A stretch of DNA of 64,000 nucleotides from JAPPHA01 sp964291635 (GCA_964291635.2 OZ219908.1:1-64000); one strand, 5' to 3'. Counted from the first letter of the stretch, positions 46,758-57,026 are shown. Notes: a model not told the origin generated them from the sequence alone. Program-made: numbers and translations.

Positions 46758-47039
46758 GTGGCTGACGCTACATTCATTCGCACCCTTGAGGAAAGTGGCC
46801 TCACGCGTTCAGTGGCCGAAGCAATCGCTGCGGCCGTCGACCGACGGCCGGGACCGCGCGACGATCCCTGGATGCTGGCCTACGCAGCGTTGCTGACAGC
46901 TCTTCATGTCGGCGGTTTCGGCTGGACGGCAACCCAGTTCAACGCCATTGACGGCAAAATCGACGTTCACGGCGAACGGCTGGTCCGGATCGAGACCCCG
47001 CTGTCAGAGCGCCGGCCTTCGCCACAGTTGCCGCCGTAG
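46758..47039 (+). CDS. Small protein resembling DUF1640/coiled-coil type
   Basis: GTG at 46758 follows AGGAG at ten bases. The 93-residue product (FIRTLEESGLTRSVAEAIAAA, a hydrophobic stretch MLAYAALLTALHVGGFGWT, then GKIDVHGERLVRIETPLSE) resembles short DUF1640-like membrane/coiled-coil proteins often seen near mobile elements and toxin-antitoxin loci. It has one possible membrane segment. Function unknown. Confidence 0.55.
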   Translation: MADATFIRTLEESGLTRSVAEAIAAAVDRRPGPRDDPWMLAYAALLTALHVGGFGWTATQFNAIDGKIDVHGERLVRIETPLSERRPSPQLPP

Positions 47040-47256
47040 CCGTCACGTGACGCATTTCGGATGACGCAGAGGTGCGGGAAGAATCACTTTGCCTGTCCGT
47101 GAGGCTCTCGGGTCGCCGCCAATCGCAAGCCTGATCGCGCAGACCATGGGGCGTCCGCATCAGCGACGCTCACCGCCCAAACTGTCGCCGATGCCAGAGA
47201 GTTTGCCAGATTTGTGTTGAAACACACGCCTTACGGATTGCCCTATCCCTTCGTTT

Positions 47257-47901
47257 TCAGCAAAAGGTCTGCGTGGAATAGACTTTGCCGTCCTTTGCGA
47301 TGGCTACACCCATGCCCGACCGGTCATATGAAGCCTTCAGAATATTTTGCTTGTGCCTTTTGCTGTTCATCCAGCCAGTCACCACTCTTTGAGCCAGTCC
47401 TTCCAGCGTAAACCAGTCATACGACACGATTCTGCCATTTCGCCTTTTGTATGACTTGTACAACCAAGTCTGATGAATGTTTTCGCCAAGTCCATAAGTG
47501 TAGTTGGGTTCGTAATCCTTTCGGCAGTTGTATCCCGCCAAATTGCCTCTGTCCGTGGGACCACGTCCTTCGGGACTTGTATGTGCAAAATAAGCACGCT
47601 TCGCCATGTCTTTGCTGTGCGAACGGGCTATCCGTCTGAGCGTCCCAACGTGTTTTAGCGGGGGCAATCCATGTCTGACGCGCCTGGCATTGACAAGCTC
47701 GTGAAGTCGGCTTTCCAATTCGCGCATGTCTATGACTGGCTTGACTGTTGACAGGTGACTTCGGGCTTGTGCGTCGTAGCCCTGCGCGAGCAGGGAGGCG
47801 AAGGCCGCAAGCGTGAATGCAGCGACGAAGCGGGCCGGACGGGATGTCCGGCGCCCGGATATCCCTTCATGGCCGGGGAACCATCGCCGCCACCAATTCA
47901 T
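47257..47901 (-). CDS. CAP/SCP-domain secreted protein
   Basis: The ATG at 47901 gives a signal peptide (FVAAFTLAAFASLLAQGYDAQA); the open frame extends upstream with no similarity. The 214-residue product has a CAP domain (about 60-210): LHELVNARRVRHGLPPL, HSKDMAKRAYFAHTSPEGRG, GENIHQ and NILKASYDRSGMGVA, followed by a closing Cys. CAP proteins are exported and bind lipids, metals or partners; some are proteases. Function here unknown. It stands alone. Confidence 0.85.
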   Translation of the reverse strand: MNWWRRWFPGHEGISGRRTSRPARFVAAFTLAAFASLLAQGYDAQARSHLSTVKPVIDMRELESRLHELVNARRVRHGLPPLKHVGTLRRIARSHSKDMAKRAYFAHTSPEGRGPTDRGNLAGYNCRKDYEPNYTYGLGENIHQTWLYKSYKRRNGRIVSYDWFTLEGLAQRVVTGWMNSKRHKQNILKASYDRSGMGVAIAKDGKVYSTQTFC

Positions 47902-48471
47902 AAAGCTGCCATCATTCTGGTGCTTCCCAAGAAGTGGTTGAATGCCGAAACCTGAAAAGGTCAATCCGTAATGTGCGTATTTCAACACGAATCTGGCCAA
48001 AACCCTCCACCACCCGCAAACGACCCCATTTTTTTGAACTCGGGATTCGATTTGCCCGCGCTTCTGCACCACATAGGCTGGAAAAGACGCATAGGCACCG
48101 AACATGGGGAGGCTTTCGGCCAGGCCGATTCCTGCACCGAAAATCAGCGAACGGCGGTTGTCCCTTTCGTTCGGTATCGCCTCTCTCGATCCGGGCCGCC
48201 TCGGTCACGGCCGCCTCGGTGATCCCGTGACGTGCCGCCAGATCGTGCGCCGTTGCCGGGCCGTGTCCATCGCCGCCGACAATTACCGGGCCAAGGGTGG
48301 AACGCACGTCCGGCTTTCTCAAGATCGCCGGCCAGTGCTTGTTCCCCGGGCACGCATATCCTAACAGGGACACTCCTGAATCGCGCAGGGCGGATTCCCC
48401 GTTCGCGCCAGACCGTGATCACACATGAGCCATAGCTTCATTTGATGCCCTCAATCCTCCCGGAAGGAAGA
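47902..48471. other. Gap of 570 bp containing a short dispersed repeat
   Basis: Open frames on both strands lack support. A 21-bp sequence at 47977-47997 recurs exactly near 63806 (annotated there). A ribosome-like GGAAGGAAGA lies right before the next gene. Confidence 0.45.
47977..47997 (+). repeat. 21-bp dispersed repeat, copy 1
   Basis: Begins GTATTTCAACACGAATC and is identical over 21 bp to 63806-63826; similarity continues for about ten bases to the right with a few changes. Confidence 0.8.
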
Positions 48472-49554
48472 GTGACAGAACACGCAATGGCGCAAATCGA
48501 GTCAGGCACATTCAACCTGTTGTGCAACTGCGCGGGCGCAGATGCAGGCGATCGGATCCTGCTGGTCGGCGAAGACGGGGAGAATCCCTACTTCGCCCCG
48601 GAATTGTGCTGTACCGTGGCGCGCGTTGCCGAAGGCATGGGGATGAAGCCCGAAGTGATCATGGCGGCTCCCGTGCCCGATGCTGCCCGTTTCCCACGGA
48701 ATGTGCGCGAGGCGATGGACCGGACGGAGTGCACCATTTTTTTCTCGCGACTCGGCGATCAGGTGCGATTCAGTTTGCCGAAACGCAAATCCAGGCCGGT
48801 GATGACCTATACGCTGGGGCTCGACTACCTGGCGGCACCTTTCGCGTCGGTCGACTTCCGCGTGATGAAACAGATGCATGATGCAGTGCTCGAGTTGATC
48901 CTGGATTCGCGCGGCTACCAGATCACAGGGGACTGCGGCACGAACCTGACCGGCAAGATCAGGCCTTGGCGCAAGGACCCTGTCGCCGAATTCGCGGTCG
49001 AGTTGTTCCCGGTCATGATCTTTCCGCCGATCAACTGTGACCGGATGAACGGGACACTTGCGGTCCGGCATTTCGTCACCTCGACGTCCACGCGCGCTTA
49101 CAGCGGCAGCACGCTGGTGCTGGACCGGCCGATCCTTGCGCAGGTCGAGAATTCGCGGATGACCGCATTTGACGGTCCGGCCGACCTGGTGGCGCGATTG
49201 AGAGCCCAGTTGGAGCGTGCGGCGGAACTGACCGGAGGCGACGCGTACCGGATCAATTCCTGGCACACCGGGATCAACCCGCACACTTTCTTCAACGGCG
49301 ACCCTTACGCGAATCTCGAACTCTGGGGCACCGTCGCATACGGCTCGCCCCGTTACACCCACATGCATGCTGCAGGCGATGATCCGGGTGACGCGGCCAT
49401 GCACCTGATGGACATGACCATTTCCTTTGACGGGAGGACCGTGTGGGACCGCGGCCGGTTCATTTTCCTGGACAGACCGGAGGTCCAGGCGATCATCGGT
49501 GCAGGTGAACGCGAGTTCCTGAACTCTTCCGTGATGCGTGACATCGGCATCTGA
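48472..49554 (+). CDS. M29/NicX-like metalloenzyme (aminopeptidase T or ring-cleaving dioxygenase group)
   Basis: GTG at 48472 follows GGAAGGAAGA; ATG at 48487 and a TTG further upstream are alternatives. The 360-residue product fits the M29 aminopeptidase-like superfamily, which also includes 2,5-dihydroxypyridine dioxygenase NicX. Segments WHTGINPHTFF and THMHAAGDDPGD carry the likely metal-binding His and Asp, with acidic residues in between. Whether it is a peptidase or an iron dioxygenase cannot be decided from sequence. No signal peptide. No operon partner. Confidence 0.75.
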   Translation: MTEHAMAQIESGTFNLLCNCAGADAGDRILLVGEDGENPYFAPELCCTVARVAEGMGMKPEVIMAAPVPDAARFPRNVREAMDRTECTIFFSRLGDQVRFSLPKRKSRPVMTYTLGLDYLAAPFASVDFRVMKQMHDAVLELILDSRGYQITGDCGTNLTGKIRPWRKDPVAEFAVELFPVMIFPPINCDRMNGTLAVRHFVTSTSTRAYSGSTLVLDRPILAQVENSRMTAFDGPADLVARLRAQLERAAELTGGDAYRINSWHTGINPHTFFNGDPYANLELWGTVAYGSPRYTHMHAAGDDPGDAAMHLMDMTISFDGRTVWDRGRFIFLDRPEVQAIIGAGEREFLNSSVMRDIGI

Positions 49555-49749
49555 AGGACGGCCGGTATGCGGTGACCGGCACCGGAATGCCCGGGTTGAC
49601 GCGATCGAACCGGGTCGGGTCACCGGTGACCCGGCTGAAGCACGTGATGCAGTCAAGGGCCCCGACGGTCGTATCGAGATCCTGTGTCTGGCCATGCCGC
49701 GGACGCCGCGCGCAAAGGAACCTGCGAACGATCACGACCGGGCGGTGTT

Positions 49750-50405
49750 GCACAACCCGACATCCTTCCCGGTGCCTGGCTCATCGCGTTCGCGCCGAGC
49801 AGAGTCGCTATTCTTGGAGGCACGGCTGAGAGTACGCGCGTGCTCCAGAACGCCGTTGGGAATCTCGGTCCGAAGCATGTGGCCGCATTGGTCGCCCATG
49901 CGGCCGCCGCTGCGGATGCACTGCCGATGGGCGACCGTGAGCGGGAGGCCTTGGTGGAGATCATCCAGGGCCCTGCCCCGCCGCTGCCGGATACTGACGA
50001 TCGGATCAATGCTTGGAGCCGCGGGCGCGGGACGGCACGCCGGAAACCCTGTTGATGATGTCGAACGAACTCGAGGCGCGAGCCGGGCTCAAGATCCGCC
50101 AATCGTCGGTCCATGACTGGTGCAAGAAGGGCCGGAACATCGGGTGGCAGAACGCCGGGCGAAGCCATGAGTACCCGGCGGCGCAGTTCGACGAGCGGGA
50201 CCGTCCGCTGCCGGGGCTGAACCGTGTGGTCGTGCAATATGGCGACGGCTGTGCGCGTGGGTCTGGCTGACGACGCCTCGGCCTTCGCTCGACGGAGCCA
50301 CGCCATTTGCACTTCAGGCGCGTGGCGAGATCGAGCCCGTGGCAGACGCCGCCCCGGGGAGGCGTTCAAGGCGACAATTGGTGACCCTCGGAAACGACCC
50401 GGACT
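49750..50405 (+). pseudogene. Xre/MbcA/ParS-type antitoxin gene with frameshifts
   Basis: Three frames in succession read as one protein. The first (about 49750-50010, ILGGTAESTRVLQNAVGN) is helical. The second (about 50020-50250) reads IRQSSVHDWCKKGRNIG and DERDRPLPGLNRVV. The third (about 50255-50405) reads VWLTTPRPSLDGATPFAL and EIEPVADAA, close to the toxin-binding C-terminal domain of MbcA/ParS antitoxins (WLTTPNP... pattern). Two frameshifts, near 50015 and 50255, break it. No RES-type toxin gene is visible next to it. The upstream limit is uncertain. Confidence 0.5.
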
Positions 50406-50495
50406 GACTGCATTCAGGGCTCCGCACGGTGCGTCTGGAACGCGTTTTTTGCGTGATTCATCGAAGCCATCGCGCTACCGCCGCTGGCGCTGGAG

Positions 50496-51632
50496 TCATT
50501 GTTGAGCCAGCCACCTGTCGAAACGTACCTTGATCCGGTCATAGAGACTGCCATACCATTCGGTGTCCTTCCGGATCGCGGCGTCAAAATGCACCGGATT
50601 GGTCGGAAGGTGGTGGCGGATGTCTACTCCTGTCTCAGCGTGGGTCGACACAAGTTTCATCGACGATCGCCGCGCTGGACCATATGGAATGTACCTTGTC
50701 TGGTCCGCGAGCGGTCGCGTGCCAGTGGCGAACCGGACAAATGTCAGAACATCATCAAGATTCCGTGTTCCCTTGGGAATTCCCCAAGCCCCAAGTTCGT
50801 AGATCTGAGCGTCCCAGATGATCTCGATAGGGTGACCGTGAATAACCGCGGCGTCAAATGCCCTTCCGTTGAACGCGGAAGCCATTGTTACTTCACCGCT
50901 CACAAGCAGTTCCATCGGCGTGTTCACAGTTGTCCACCAGTGGACATGGTCCCGAATGTCGTCGAGCCTCTCGAATGCAAGCCATAATCCCCGCCTGGTG
51001 CTCAACGACTGATATAGATCTTCGCGTGGCACCCCATATGACCTGAGCGCCCACTCGAGATTCGCTTCAGGGACCTTCTGCAGGCTCCGAGTCCCGGGGA
51101 AACGCTCCAAATCGAAGAGATCCTCGATCCTGCTCGGTCGATTGCCGGGAAATGCATCGCGGTTGTAGGCAATGACCATGGCATAGACGATCGGCGACAC
51201 TGCACACTCGGTCAATGCACCATCGATGAAGTCCTGTTCGGCCGGCGTTCCATCGGGGGCAGGGAGAAGACTCGCATGATCAATCCTCTCGAGCAGCCCT
51301 TGCTTGCAAGCTGCACGATTATCGGCCATGGTCATGTCGATGAGGTTCCACTTGGTCTCGCCGTTACCAACTTGACGGCGAAGTTCCACAAGTCCTCCAT
51401 CGTACCTTTCTATGTTGACGTCGATCCCGTATTCCTTCGTGAACGGTTCGAAATACGCCTTTTCCTGACTATATTGATAGGGGCCACCCCAAGTCGCCAC
51501 GGTGATGGCGCGACCGGTGGATTCGTCGGCCAACGGACCGGTTCCCGCATTCGGCCAAAGCAATGCAATGCAAAGTGTAACAAGTCCGATTACGAATCGA
51601 ACCGGATCGGGTTGCGTCGGTCTTTTGGCCAT
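50496..51632 (-). CDS. Polyamine-type ABC transporter substrate-binding protein
   Basis: ATG at 51632 is chosen because it lies 7 nt after the ClC gene's stop; the frame is open for 42 bp more. The 378-residue product has a signal peptide (about 1-35) and an SBP_bac_6/8-like fold (TVATWGGPYQYSQEKAYFEPF, then IDVNIERYDGG) seen in spermidine/putrescine-type and related binding proteins. No matching permease or ATPase gene lies next to it, so it may serve a distant transporter. Co-transcription with the ClC gene is likely. Confidence 0.85.
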   Translation of the reverse strand: MAKRPTQPDPVRFVIGLVTLCIALLWPNAGTGPLADESTGRAITVATWGGPYQYSQEKAYFEPFTKEYGIDVNIERYDGGLVELRRQVGNGETKWNLIDMTMADNRAACKQGLLERIDHASLLPAPDGTPAEQDFIDGALTECAVSPIVYAMVIAYNRDAFPGNRPSRIEDLFDLERFPGTRSLQKVPEANLEWALRSYGVPREDLYQSLSTRRGLWLAFERLDDIRDHVHWWTTVNTPMELLVSGEVTMASAFNGRAFDAAVIHGHPIEIIWDAQIYELGAWGIPKGTRNLDDVLTFVRFATGTRPLADQTRYIPYGPARRSSMKLVSTHAETGVDIRHHLPTNPVHFDAAIRKDTEWYGSLYDRIKVRFDRWLAQQ

Positions 51633-51639
51633 CAGGAGG

Positions 51640-53409
51640 TCAAGCACCCGCGTTCTCTTCGCGGCGAATTTCATTCATGGTGTCCAGGTATGCCTTGACG
51701 ATACTCGCCTCGAATACAACACCCTGCATGCGTCTGCTATCGAGATCTTCAAGCACCGGGATACTCTCGCCGACAAACTCTCCCATCTTGGACATCGCCT
51801 GCCAGACGGACGTTTTTCCGGTCAGAATCAGGGCCTCGGGCTGAGCTATTCGGGCAACGGTTCCGTCGGAATCGGTGCCGCCCCTCTGTTTTCGAGCGAC
51901 AAGTTCGTCGAGCTTGACGGTTCCGAGATAGGCACCGTCGGCGTCGATCACGTATCCCTCGTGCTTCCGTTCCTCAAGAAGAAGCGACTCCGCCTCGGCG
52001 AGAGATACATCTGGCGCCATTCGAGCGTAGTCCTGAGTCACGTAACATTCGATAAGACGTTGATCGAGGATGACTTTGTCGCGGCCGGCGGAGAGGTCGA
52101 AACCGCGCATTCCGAGTTGTACATCGAAAAGGGATCGGCCGAATACCCGGTATGAAACCAGGTTGGAGAAGACCACGCTGACCATCGCGGCCGTCGCAAG
52201 ATCGTAGTTTCGTGTCAGTTCGAACACGATCAGGATCGTCGTAAGGGGAGCCCCGATCACTGCACTCGTTACCGCGACCATGCCACAAATCGCGTAGATG
52301 GCGAGATCGGAACGTAGATCGCCCAATACCAGTTCCGCGCCGATTCCCGCCAACGCCCCAAAAAGGATCCCGACGAGCAATGATGGGCTGAAAACCCCGC
52401 CAGCAAACCCGAATCCGATACATAGGGCTGTTGCCAAAATCTTGGCAGTCAAGAGAAACGCCAGTTCTCCGGGAGCAAACGCATGATCGATGACAGCAAA
52501 GCGAAGCGTTTCCTTTCCGATGCCGAGAATGTCGGGCAGCCAAATCGCGGCCAATCCCAGGACGGCCCCGGCCAGCATCGGCTTCAGGTAATCCGCAATG
52601 GGCAGCCGTTGCGCTATCCGGTTTGCCAGCAAAATGGCGCGCATGTAGATCACGGCGATGAAAGCACCGACTATTCCGATGACGATGAACCCCAGAAACT
52701 CAGGTGCAAAATTCACGTTTATGGCCTCTACCCGGAACAACGGGGGGCGTTCGAAGACGACATTGGCCATGACATGCCCCACCGTGGCCGCGACCGTGAT
52801 CGGGGCGAAGGCGCGGAGCGAGTAATGTCTGAGTATGACCTCATGCGCGAAGATGATCCCCGCAATGGGAGCACTGAATGCGGTTGAAATCGCGGCGGCA
52901 ACGCCACAGCCTACACCGACGGTTGCCATCCACCGGTTGTCCTGATTGAAACGGGCAACAAGAGAACCCAGCGTTGCCCCGAGGTGCGTCAGCGGCCCAT
53001 ATTGGCCCACTGACGCACCGGCGCCGAGAGACACGACGCTGGCTACTGCAGAGAGGAATCCGGTTCGGACAGGAATTCGGCCGTCCATCGTCTGAACGGA
53101 CCGGATGATATCGGGAGGACCATGCGAACGTCTCCCCGGGATCGTCCTGTGGATGACTCCAACGACAAGCCCGCCCGCTGCGGGAACGCAGATCGTTGCG
53201 AGAATCAACAACCGTTCATCGTCCACCATGAAACGGCTGCGCGGAGAAATCAGAAACCATTCATTCAGGACGGCGACCAGTTCGACGAAACCGACGGCGG
53301 CCAGTGATGCCAAGGCACCTGACGCAATGCCGAGAGCAACGATCAGGGCGATCCGGTTAGCGATGTTCAATACGGCTTGCATGGCCGGCCACGGTCGATC
53401 GACGGGCAT
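51640..53409 (-). CDS. ClC-family chloride channel with CBS domains
   Basis: The 589-residue membrane protein has about ten helices and a C-terminal cytosolic region with two CBS-like motifs (LIECYVTQDYARMAPDVSL, LGTVKLDEL and a second set). ClC motif 1 is SHGPPD in place of GSGIP. The motif that carries the gating glutamate reads VGQYGPLTH instead of GREGP. Motif 3, GGVFSPSL, matches GxFxP. The internal proton glutamate of exchangers (FIIEEM in E. coli ClC) aligns with FAHEVI, so it is also changed. These suggest a channel-type, not proton-coupled, ClC. It forms an operon with the binding protein downstream. Confidence 0.9.
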   Translation of the reverse strand: MPVDRPWPAMQAVLNIANRIALIVALGIASGALASLAAVGFVELVAVLNEWFLISPRSRFMVDDERLLILATICVPAAGGLVVGVIHRTIPGRRSHGPPDIIRSVQTMDGRIPVRTGFLSAVASVVSLGAGASVGQYGPLTHLGATLGSLVARFNQDNRWMATVGVGCGVAAAISTAFSAPIAGIIFAHEVILRHYSLRAFAPITVAATVGHVMANVVFERPPLFRVEAINVNFAPEFLGFIVIGIVGAFIAVIYMRAILLANRIAQRLPIADYLKPMLAGAVLGLAAIWLPDILGIGKETLRFAVIDHAFAPGELAFLLTAKILATALCIGFGFAGGVFSPSLLVGILFGALAGIGAELVLGDLRSDLAIYAICGMVAVTSAVIGAPLTTILIVFELTRNYDLATAAMVSVVFSNLVSYRVFGRSLFDVQLGMRGFDLSAGRDKVILDQRLIECYVTQDYARMAPDVSLAEAESLLLEERKHEGYVIDADGAYLGTVKLDELVARKQRGGTDSDGTVARIAQPEALILTGKTSVWQAMSKMGEFVGESIPVLEDLDSRRMQGVVFEASIVKAYLDTMNEIRREENAGA

Positions 53410-53589
53410 GAATTCATGGGCGACACGCAGGCAGCGACGGATCGAGCAGATTCAAGGTCAGGAAGTCATTTGCAGTTTCACACTATGGATTCGACTTCGA
53501 ATTTTGCTCCGGGGTGACGCGTCAGACAAAGGTATCCGACAGTTGCCGAACCACCTGCTGATGTCAATGGCGGAAGCCGGCTACCGGGA

Positions 53590-53765
53590 ATGTGCTGCCC
53601 GTATCCGATATTTCGGGCAGCCACGAGCACCTGAGCTTTCCTGCGGAGGAAGTCGACCGACCTCCGGTTCTTGAGACGGCACCTGACGGAAGGAATGGCA
53701 TCGGCACCCTTGACGTACCAGTGACTCACGGGCCGTTTCATCCGTAGCCCCACGACCTGCCGACA
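53590..53765 (-). mobile_element. Relic of an ISKra4-type transposase C-terminus
   Basis: Minus-strand translation reads VGLRMKRPVSHWYVKGADA and RSVDFLRRKAQV, aligned with the end of the complete transposase at 29275-30450 (VGLRMKRPGSHWSVTGANA). Only about 55 codons survive and no inverted repeat is visible. Confidence 0.8.
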
Positions 53766-54119
53766 GGCTCATGCAACAACACCGGGTCCGCTTTGCATGC
53801 CCCGTTTGTCGAAACCCGTCCTTGTTGGGCTTTGTACCATCATGCAGCGTGGCACGTGGCCTCAACCATGCGTTGGATCCTGCCGCGAGGGACCTTTTTT
53901 TATGATGCATTCCGGAATTGGGCTGTCGCTCGTGTTTTCGGCACAATCGAACGGCAGGATATTCGCCGTTTCATGCGGCCCAATAGGGATGCGTGTTTTG
54001 GCGGGGATTTCGCCCGCCCTCAGGCAGACCAGACCGTACATGCCCCGACGGCACCGGGGATTTCCGTTCGATCACGGCATCGGACCACCGACGCCGGGTT
54101 TCGACGCCGGGCGCACGCG

Positions 54120-54883
54120 TCACACTCTTCCCGCCTGTATCCGGGTGGCAGGGGTCGCGTTCCTCAGGCTACATCTTGTCGCTCGACCTCCTGGCGTCAG
54201 GATGACGTTGGAGCCTGCCGCCCGGATGGCCTTGCAGGCCGGTTGACAGGCGTAGAGGTCGTCGCCGAGAAACACCGGCTGGAGGTCTTTCAGGTTCGGG
54301 CCGATGCGCTGCATCCAGCGCCCGACGGCATCGCGTTCGCGGTCCTGCCTTCTCAAACCGTCCCGCGGCCCGATGATCTCCACCGGCAACGGCACCGCCG
54401 CGACCTGTCCGGGTCCGACGATGGCGGCGCCAAGGACCGCATGGCGGCTCTCGACCATCTCATCATCGGTTTCCTTGTTGCGTGTCCGGCTCGAGCAGTT
54501 CGGGCAACCGATCTTGCAGGAGTTCAAGAATCCGTGCCATCGAGGGCGGCCGGGATCTCGTGGTCGAGGCCCCTCCGGCGGCTGCGCATACGGGCCAGCG
54601 CGCCGCGATTGTCGAAGTCCCTGGCGACGTCGATGAAGACCGCGTCGAAATGCTGTGGCGGCACCGGGCCGGGGAGGTTCCGTATCGGGCAGCCACAGGG
54701 GATCTCCTCCGTTCCGAAGTGCGCGAGGCAGTTCGGGAGACCGCTGTGTTCGGCAAGCGGCTTCCGATGGGCGAGAAATGACGGCGACCTGGTTAAGGAC
54801 ACGGAAAGACCGCCATGCCGGCGTCGGCCATGGAGTATTGACGGTTCTTCCCGCTGCGCGGGTCCGGCATGTTGGCGCGGCAT
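54120..54883 (-). pseudogene. Degraded IS transposase (ISNCY-like)
   Basis: Two minus-strand frames carry pieces of one transposase. The first is FLAHRKPLAEHSGLPNCLAH, with GPVPPQHFDAVF soon after; the second is CPNCSSRTRN, VVAPGQ-like VGPGQVAAVPLPVEIIGPRDG and FLGDDLYACQP. These patterns occur in a widespread transposase group often annotated as ISNCY or hypothetical. Frameshifts and lost ends show it is inactive. Flanking repeats were not found. Confidence 0.55.
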
Positions 54884-54956
54884 ACCCGCAGGCGGGCGAG
54901 ATATCTGCCGGGCAGCTTCTTGGGGAGGGAGGAATCACGGAATTGCTGCGCAGTGA

Positions 54957-55277
54957 AGCCCCTTGGGGGCGGAATTCCGGGGAAAATCGTTGAAAATCAA
55001 CGGGCGTTGCATATCCGAATCACTTCCGGCCCTCCGGGAGGGGCGGCGTGACGCGATGCAAGAAGTTTCACGTCTTGATAAAAAACCACAAGTACAATGC
55101 TTTATGCGTCAAGAAAATCCAATTTGATAACTGCTGGCTGACGAACGCCTTAATGACTTGTGCCGACAAATGCCCAGCGTTTAGACTTCGGTATTCGTTG
55201 CTTTTGCCGAATGCGGAGGACCTCGGCAATTCGGGCAAGGAACTATGACAACGAAATCGGGGCAAGGGGGGTCAACA
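54957..55277 (+). other. Intergenic gap before the BCCT gene
   Basis: No gene supported. The sequence AAGGGGGGTCAACA lies right before the ATG at 55278 and is the ribosome site of the transporter gene. Confidence 0.45.
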
Positions 55278-56969
55278 ATGTCCACCAATCATCACAATGC
55301 ACATCTGGTTGCGAGATCCGGAGTCTTTACCGGACTGCACCCGGGGATGGGAATTGCTGCGAAGGGGATGGTGGTCGCGTTCGTGCTGTTCACTGTCCTG
55401 AATGTGGAGTTCGCCGGCGGGATCTACGGAGCCATCCGAGGTTGGATCGAGACGGCTCTCAACTGGTACTACATTTCCGCCGTCATCGTCATCTTTGCCG
55501 TCTGCGTTTTCCTGATGTGCTCCAAATGGGGTACGATCAAGCTCGGCGACGATGACAGCAAACCGGAATTCTCGAACTTCTCCTGGTTTGCGATGCTGTT
55601 CTCTGCTGGCGTCGGCATCGGCATCCTTTTCTTCGGCGTTGCCGAGCCGATTTTCTATTTCGACAATTCCGGTGCTTTCGGATATCCGAACAATCCCCAC
55701 GCGGACATGCAGGGCAACCTGGATATGACCGTGGCCCGCGGAATCGATGCCATGCGGGTGACCTATTTTCACTGGGGATTCCATGCATGGTCCGTCTACG
55801 TCATTGTCGGGTTGTGCCTTGCCTATTTCGGATTCCGGAAAAAGCTTCCACTGACGCTCCGGTCGTCGCTGCATCCGCTGATCGGTGACCGGATCTATGG
55901 TCCCATCGGGCATGCGGTGGACCTGCTGGCGGTTTTCGGCACGGTCTTTGGCGTGGCGACATCGCTCGGTCTCGGTGTCAGCCAGATGGCCGCGGGTCTG
56001 AACGTGCTCTTTGGCATCAGCGATGGAATCGTGACGAAGCTGTCCCTGATCCTGGTGATCTCGGTCATCGCCACGGTCTCGGCCGTTTCGGGTGTTGGCA
56101 ACGGAATTCGGATCATCTCCGAATGGAACATCTGGCTGTCCATTATCCTGCTTGCAACATTCGTTGCCGTCGGACCCTTCCAGTGGCTGATGAGCTTTTT
56201 CGTGACGTCAATCGGAGACTATCTGTGGAATTTCATACCTATGGGCTTCTGGACGGCCAGTGAACCCGGCAGTGCCGCCTGGCAGGGAGGATGGACCATC
56301 TTCTACTGGGGATGGTGGATATCCTGGGCGCCCTTTGTCGGCATGTTCATCGCCCGAATTTCCCGCGGCCGGACGATTCGCGAATTCATGGTCGGGGTCA
56401 TGTTCGTCCCGACGACCATTTCCTTCTTCTGGCTGTGCATGTTTGGCGGCAACGCCATCTGGCAGGAACTGAACGCTGTCGGTGGACCGGGTGTCGCCGG
56501 CGGTGCGGGCATTATCGAAACCGTGCGGGGCTGGGATCTGCCGGCGGCTCTCTACGGGGCGATCGGCAATCTCGGCACCACATCCTGGATGGGTGACATG
56601 AGTTGGATCAGCTGGCCGCTTTCCGCCCTGGCGACACTGCTTCTCGCTTCCTGGTTCATCACGTCCTCCGATTCCGGGACGCTGGTCATTACAACCATGC
56701 TGTCGATGGGCGATGACGATCCCCCCAAGGTATTCCGGGTCGTCTGGGGGCTCGGCGAGGGGCTTGTCGCCGCCGTTCTCTTGCTCGCCGGAGGCCTGGG
56801 TGCGCTCCAGACGGCGTCCATTGCCGCGGCCTTTCCCATTTCATTCGTGCTCCTGGCCATGACGTGGGGGCTGGTGAAATCGCTCGCCGAGGATTCCAGC
56901 GCGGTCATGCCGCCAGCTGAGGGGACCGCTCCTGATGGTACGCGGTTAGCCCAGGAACTGCATGGCTGA
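55278..56969 (+). CDS. BCCT-family betaine/choline/carnitine transporter
   Basis: ATG at 55278 has a strong site (AAGGGGGG) six bases upstream; ATG at 55245 is weaker. The 563-residue protein has about 12 membrane helices. BCCT signatures are clear: FSAGVGIGILFFGVAEPIFY, then HWGFHAWSVYV with a Trp-rich core, SWAPFVGMFIARISRGRTIR and TSSDSGTLVI. It imports quaternary amines such as betaine or choline with sodium or protons, mostly for osmoprotection or as a carbon source. No regulatory C-terminal extension is visible. A good terminator follows. Confidence 0.93.
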   Translation: MSTNHHNAHLVARSGVFTGLHPGMGIAAKGMVVAFVLFTVLNVEFAGGIYGAIRGWIETALNWYYISAVIVIFAVCVFLMCSKWGTIKLGDDDSKPEFSNFSWFAMLFSAGVGIGILFFGVAEPIFYFDNSGAFGYPNNPHADMQGNLDMTVARGIDAMRVTYFHWGFHAWSVYVIVGLCLAYFGFRKKLPLTLRSSLHPLIGDRIYGPIGHAVDLLAVFGTVFGVATSLGLGVSQMAAGLNVLFGISDGIVTKLSLILVISVIATVSAVSGVGNGIRIISEWNIWLSIILLATFVAVGPFQWLMSFFVTSIGDYLWNFIPMGFWTASEPGSAAWQGGWTIFYWGWWISWAPFVGMFIARISRGRTIREFMVGVMFVPTTISFFWLCMFGGNAIWQELNAVGGPGVAGGAGIIETVRGWDLPAALYGAIGNLGTTSWMGDMSWISWPLSALATLLLASWFITSSDSGTLVITTMLSMGDDDPPKVFRVVWGLGEGLVAAVLLLAGGLGALQTASIAAAFPISFVLLAMTWGLVKSLAEDSSAVMPPAEGTAPDGTRLAQELHG

Positions 56970-57026
56970 CCCATTGCGCAACCGACCGTCCGGACGCCGG
57001 GCCAGCCGGTAAGCCCAGTCGTCAAT

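Noticed and set aside
47912..48373. Minus-strand frame with a helix-turn-helix-like phrase (TAHDLAARHGITEAAV)
   Set aside because: Only a short stretch looks meaningful, and no start or surrounding domain supports a gene.
53793..54956. 387-codon plus-strand frame
   Set aside because: Antisense to a degraded transposase and rich in Arg and Ser; no family resemblance.
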